Shown here: one piece after another, positions 61,287-64,000 of the stretch
Layout: the number at the start of each line of letters is the position of its first letter
How positions within the stretch are numbered: position 1 is the first letter of the stretch
From: Maribacter sedimenticola
GTDB taxonomy: Bacteria > Bacteroidota > Bacteroidia > Flavobacteriales > Flavobacteriaceae
Direction: 5' to 3'
DNA: 64,000 nt
Assembly (NCBI RefSeq): GCF_900188415.1
Contig: NZ_FZNV01000008.1
Location: forward strand, 62,001-126,000
Notes under the pieces: model-generated
Told to the model about the DNA's origin: nothing
The model's input: only the letters and a program-made list of their open reading frames with translations
The model's database searches: none
Position numbers and translations under genes: made by a program

Positions 61287-63743
61287 TCATCGTATTTTAT
61301 ATACTTTAATACTATTTTCTTGGTCTTTGAAAACAAACTCTACTTTCTTGTTGTTATTAATATCGGCCATGTCAATAGGTGAGCTTCCAAATATGGGGAA
61401 ATCGGGAATAGGTTTGGCTTGACTATCGAAAACATATATTTTTTGGTTCTGTATATCGGTAACCGATACATAGATTTTATCGTTCAAATAAAATATTTCC
61501 GGTTTAGAATATACTCCTAGTTCAAGTTCAACTTTTTTATCACGTATGCGCAATATATTGTCGTTCATAATTGCCAATGTTTTGGAAGTGGCATCCATTC
61601 CGTGATCTTTAGTAAGTTGTAATTTACTAGATGTTACTTTTCCTTGTGTATCTATTTGAACCAATGAACCGTCTAAGGTGGTAAAAGTGAATTTATTTTG
61701 ATAAAGTTGAACGGGGTTATTGGAAAACGAGAACTTTTCCTTTACTGGTATTCTTGTCTTGCCCACTCTATTTACAATTCTCAAAAGTCCGTTTGCAAGT
61801 TTGAAAACAAGATAATCCTTTCTCCCAATACGGAAATGTTGGGGGGTGTCTTCTATATTGCCTTCGGCTGAGGTATAGGTAAATCCTTTGACAATTGCGC
61901 CCTTACTATTGTACATGAATACCTTATTTTCTTGGGTAACCACAAAACGGTAGTCCTTACGGCCTTCATAATCAAATACCGCTAAAGGATTTACATTGCC
62001 GCCACTATAGTTCATGGTAAAGGGTTGTACTTCATTACCATTTCTATCCAATATTAGAAATTCGTTATTTGTGGTAAAAGCAAGTTGTAATTTTCCGTTC
62101 TTAAAAAGGTCTACTTGATGAATTTTGCCCTGTATGCTGCTGTTAAGTTGTTTTTTCCATAAAATCTTTCCATTTGTTGAAATTAGATACAAGATATTTT
62201 CCTGGTCTTGGACAATAATTTCTTTTTTACCGTTATTGTGGTTGGTCACAAATTGAGGTAATGTGGCTAGGTCGGTTTGTAGCTGAGTCTCAAATACAGG
62301 GCTTACAGTATGTTGTTCATCTTCTTCGGTAATTTTCTTGATCAAGAAGTTTAAATGAAAAAAACCATTATCCGCAATTACTTGATTTGCAAAGACATAA
62401 TCCTTTAGATTGCTCTTTAGAAATTCATTACTTAGTGATTCTGAAACTGATTTCTTTAAATAAGTTCCTGCACCTTCTAAATTTGAAATTGTTATTTTAC
62501 TTGAGGAGGAGGTAAGTTTGGCTTCGGCATTTTTAAATAAAATGGTTTTATCAAACGTATCTCCTGTGCTGATTTTTGAAATGACAGATTCAATTCCGGT
62601 CTGGTTTTTTGTGAATACAATGGTATTGTCAACAATACTGGCATAGTTAAACGAAAGATCTCCGATTAGTGGATGAAGAGCCGTAAATAGACCTAGTTGT
62701 GGTTTTAACTCCAAGATTTCATGTCCGCTAAATTCATGGGTAGCGGTTTTTTCATTTTGTATGTAATCTACCAATGAGGCAGTACCAAAAGTTCTTAAAA
62801 AGAGAATGTCCTCTTTGTTATATGATGCAATTCCTATTTCTTCTACCGTATATAATAAAGAGTCCTGTTCGTTAATAGGAAACCCTTCTGTTTTTTTGTT
62901 TTGTACAAATGCAGCGTATTCTTCAAATCCGTAGGAAGTTACAGAGGTTGCATTGTTTGGGCTAAGTTTCCAAAGGGTATTGGTAATGGGTTTGGAGTGG
63001 TTGAGTAGGTTAAGTGAATAATTTGGGGTCATGGAAGGTAGGGCAACACCGTTCATTTGCAATTCCTGTTCGTTCAAGGTTATATCCAATGATAGCCAAC
63101 TGGCAAAATCAAGATCGGTTTGGTCTTGTGGTAAAATTTGTTGCAATAAAGATCTGCCGTGTTCTAGGTCTATCCAGATATTTGCCAGTTTTTCCTTATT
63201 GGCAGTATTTAAAAATTCATTTATGGATAGATTGTTATTTGATGTGGCATCACGGTTTAAGATAGAACTTAATACCGTTTTTGATGAACTTAAAATGGAA
63301 TAGCTGCCATAAGGTGCGCTATAAAAGTGAATATCGTTGAACTGATAAGAAGTAATGGTGTTAGAATTATCGGTGATTTCCTCAATACGTTTATTGGTAA
63401 TTTCGTCTACCTCGATCAGGGCAATACTATCCAGGGTAATGTATGTGAAATCAAAAGTGGTACTATCGTTGGCTGTAAAAGTTAATAAACCGTTAGTTTG
63501 ATTAGTTAGGAAATTGAACGTTTCCAGTTTACTGACAATACTTTTAATGGGCTGTAAGTGTTCCAATTTATTATATGGCTCATTTGATGCAATAGCGGAC
63601 TTGAGCGATTCATATTCATTTATTTGTATGGCAAGAACGGTATGGTCGGGAATTGCTTCTAAAATATCATTCTCCGTGTTTTTGTGGGGAGTACATGCAA
63701 AACAAAAAAGTATAGCAAAAACATATATAAGTAATAATCGCAT
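61287..63743 (-). CDS. large beta-propeller-like lipoprotein
   Basis: An 818-residue lipoprotein, lipobox FCFAC (Cys17). The N-terminal half resembles DUF3352-like proteins (AIPDHTVLAIQINEYESLKSAI, NIWIDLEHGRSLLQQILPQ). The C-terminal third has repeated strands with the PQQ-propeller rhythm (ENILYLISTNGKILWKKQL, NEFLILDRNGNEVQPFTMNY, NKVFMYNSKGAIVKGFTY). Function unknown. It lies between the TapB-like gene and rnhB, 34 bases from the latter's stop. Confidence 0.8.
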   Translation of the reverse strand: MRLLLIYVFAILFCFACTPHKNTENDILEAIPDHTVLAIQINEYESLKSAIASNEPYNKLEHLQPIKSIVSKLETFNFLTNQTNGLLTFTANDSTTFDFTYITLDSIALIEVDEITNKRIEEITDNSNTITSYQFNDIHFYSAPYGSYSILSSSKTVLSSILNRDATSNNNLSINEFLNTANKEKLANIWIDLEHGRSLLQQILPQDQTDLDFASWLSLDITLNEQELQMNGVALPSMTPNYSLNLLNHSKPITNTLWKLSPNNATSVTSYGFEEYAAFVQNKKTEGFPINEQDSLLYTVEEIGIASYNKEDILFLRTFGTASLVDYIQNEKTATHEFSGHEILELKPQLGLFTALHPLIGDLSFNYASIVDNTIVFTKNQTGIESVISKISTGDTFDKTILFKNAEAKLTSSSSKITISNLEGAGTYLKKSVSESLSNEFLKSNLKDYVFANQVIADNGFFHLNFLIKKITEEDEQHTVSPVFETQLQTDLATLPQFVTNHNNGKKEIIVQDQENILYLISTNGKILWKKQLNSSIQGKIHQVDLFKNGKLQLAFTTNNEFLILDRNGNEVQPFTMNYSGGNVNPLAVFDYEGRKDYRFVVTQENKVFMYNSKGAIVKGFTYTSAEGNIEDTPQHFRIGRKDYLVFKLANGLLRIVNRVGKTRIPVKEKFSFSNNPVQLYQNKFTFTTLDGSLVQIDTQGKVTSSKLQLTKDHGMDATSKTLAIMNDNILRIRDKKVELELGVYSKPEIFYLNDKIYVSVTDIQNQKIYVFDSQAKPIPDFPIFGSSPIDMADINNNKKVEFVFKDQENSIKVYKIR

Positions 63744-63777
63744 GAAAATTGATTTGTGTAAAGTTATGGTATTTGTA

Positions 63778-64000
63778 TTATTTGGAGAGGTCGTCCGCTA
63801 AAAGCTTAAAACTCATTCTATGGTATTTGGTTGGGCCATATTTTTGAATTGCGGCCCTATGTTCTTTGGTAGGGTAACCTTTGTTTTTTTTCCAATTGTA
63901 CATAGGATATTCTTCATGGAGCTGTAACATGTAAGCATCCCTTGCTGTTTTTGCCAGCACTGAGGCGGCTGCAATGGTGGTGTATTTGGAGTCGCCTTTA
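63778..64000 (-). CDS. rnhB: ribonuclease HII, 3' part
   Basis: The frame runs off the window edge, so the gene's start lies beyond base 64000. The visible C-terminus ([33 protein letters not shown], then PTKYHRMSF) matches the RNase HII end that follows the catalytic core. It removes RNA from RNA-DNA hybrids and misincorporated ribonucleotides. Confidence 0.93.
   Translation of the reverse strand, partial: KGDSKYTTIAAASVLAKTARDAYMLQLHEEYPMYNWKKNKGYPTKEHRAAIQKYGPTKYHRMSFKLLADDLSK

Overview
The window comes from a Bacteroidota chromosome, most likely a marine Flavobacteriaceae. Signs are AT-rich spacers with TAnnTTTG -7 promoter boxes, lipoproteins starting MKK..C, family proteins typical of the group (GSCFA, DUF4230, DUF5522, DUF4136, TPM/LemA, a zinc protease of the DUF5117 type), and a homogentisate pathway paired with a biopterin-dependent phenylalanine hydroxylase. 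Genus cannot be fixed from the sequence alone.

Layout. 0-4.6 kb: a tyrosine/homogentisate degradation operon (hppD, hmgA, fumarylacetoacetase, a flavin reductase-like protein). Its upstream step, phenylalanine hydroxylase with a divergent Lrp-type regulator, lies at 38-40.6 kb. 4.6-7.3 kb: DUF305 protein, cation diffusion facilitator, DUF4287/DUF5655 protein, OsmC. 7.4-10 kb: a malonate operon (malonyl-CoA synthetase matB, transporter madL and madM). 10.6-13.5 kb: a lipoprotein and a FUSC-type membrane protein.

13.56-24.26 kb is the striking part: an integron-like gene-cassette array. Thirteen genes, all on the minus strand, lie in ten gene-bearing units (plus one ORF-less mini-unit). The units are separated by imperfect, foldable repeats of about 57-275 bp. 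Each repeat has an outer AAC...GTT pair, an inner arm (AAC-N8/9-TATGA on the low side, TTA-N6-GTT on the high side) and an internal stem-loop. The bases next to AAC and GTT do not match across one repeat. They match across the gene between two repeats (for example GTTAGCAAAT at 22925 with ATTTGCTAAC at 23506), which is what excision and insertion of circular cassettes at G|TT would leave. A broken tyrosine recombinase sits at the head of the array (24.30-24.64 kb), beside an initiator tRNA-Met gene. Site decay rises towards the far end (13.6 kb), as expected if new cassettes enter at the integrase end. The cargo is mostly secreted or unknown proteins, a DUF4304 protein, an SGNH lipoprotein, and two three-gene units that carry their own AraC- or Crp-type regulator.

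25-33 kb: AGCS symporter, era, a NeuD-like acetyltransferase, der, then a minus operon of M23 peptidase, MerR-like regulator, LemA and two TPM proteins. 33-38.2 kb: alaS, a TPR-like lipoprotein, GSCFA protein, DUF4230 protein. 40.7-45 kb: DUF4136 lipoprotein, DUF5522 mini-protein, a HExxH-like small protein, ACC deaminase/D-cysteine desulfhydrase family enzyme, glucosaminidase-LysM lipoprotein, hemL. 45-49 kb: a 1315-residue lipoprotein that joins a DUF2194/deacetylase-like part, helical repeats and an outer-membrane barrel. 49-64 kb: stress-type small secreted proteins, a large zinc metalloprotease, DASS transporter, lysS, SGNH lipoprotein, monothiol thioredoxin-like protein, LuxR-type regulator, Pmp3 peptide, lipB, secreted proteins, and the 3' part of rnhB at the edge.
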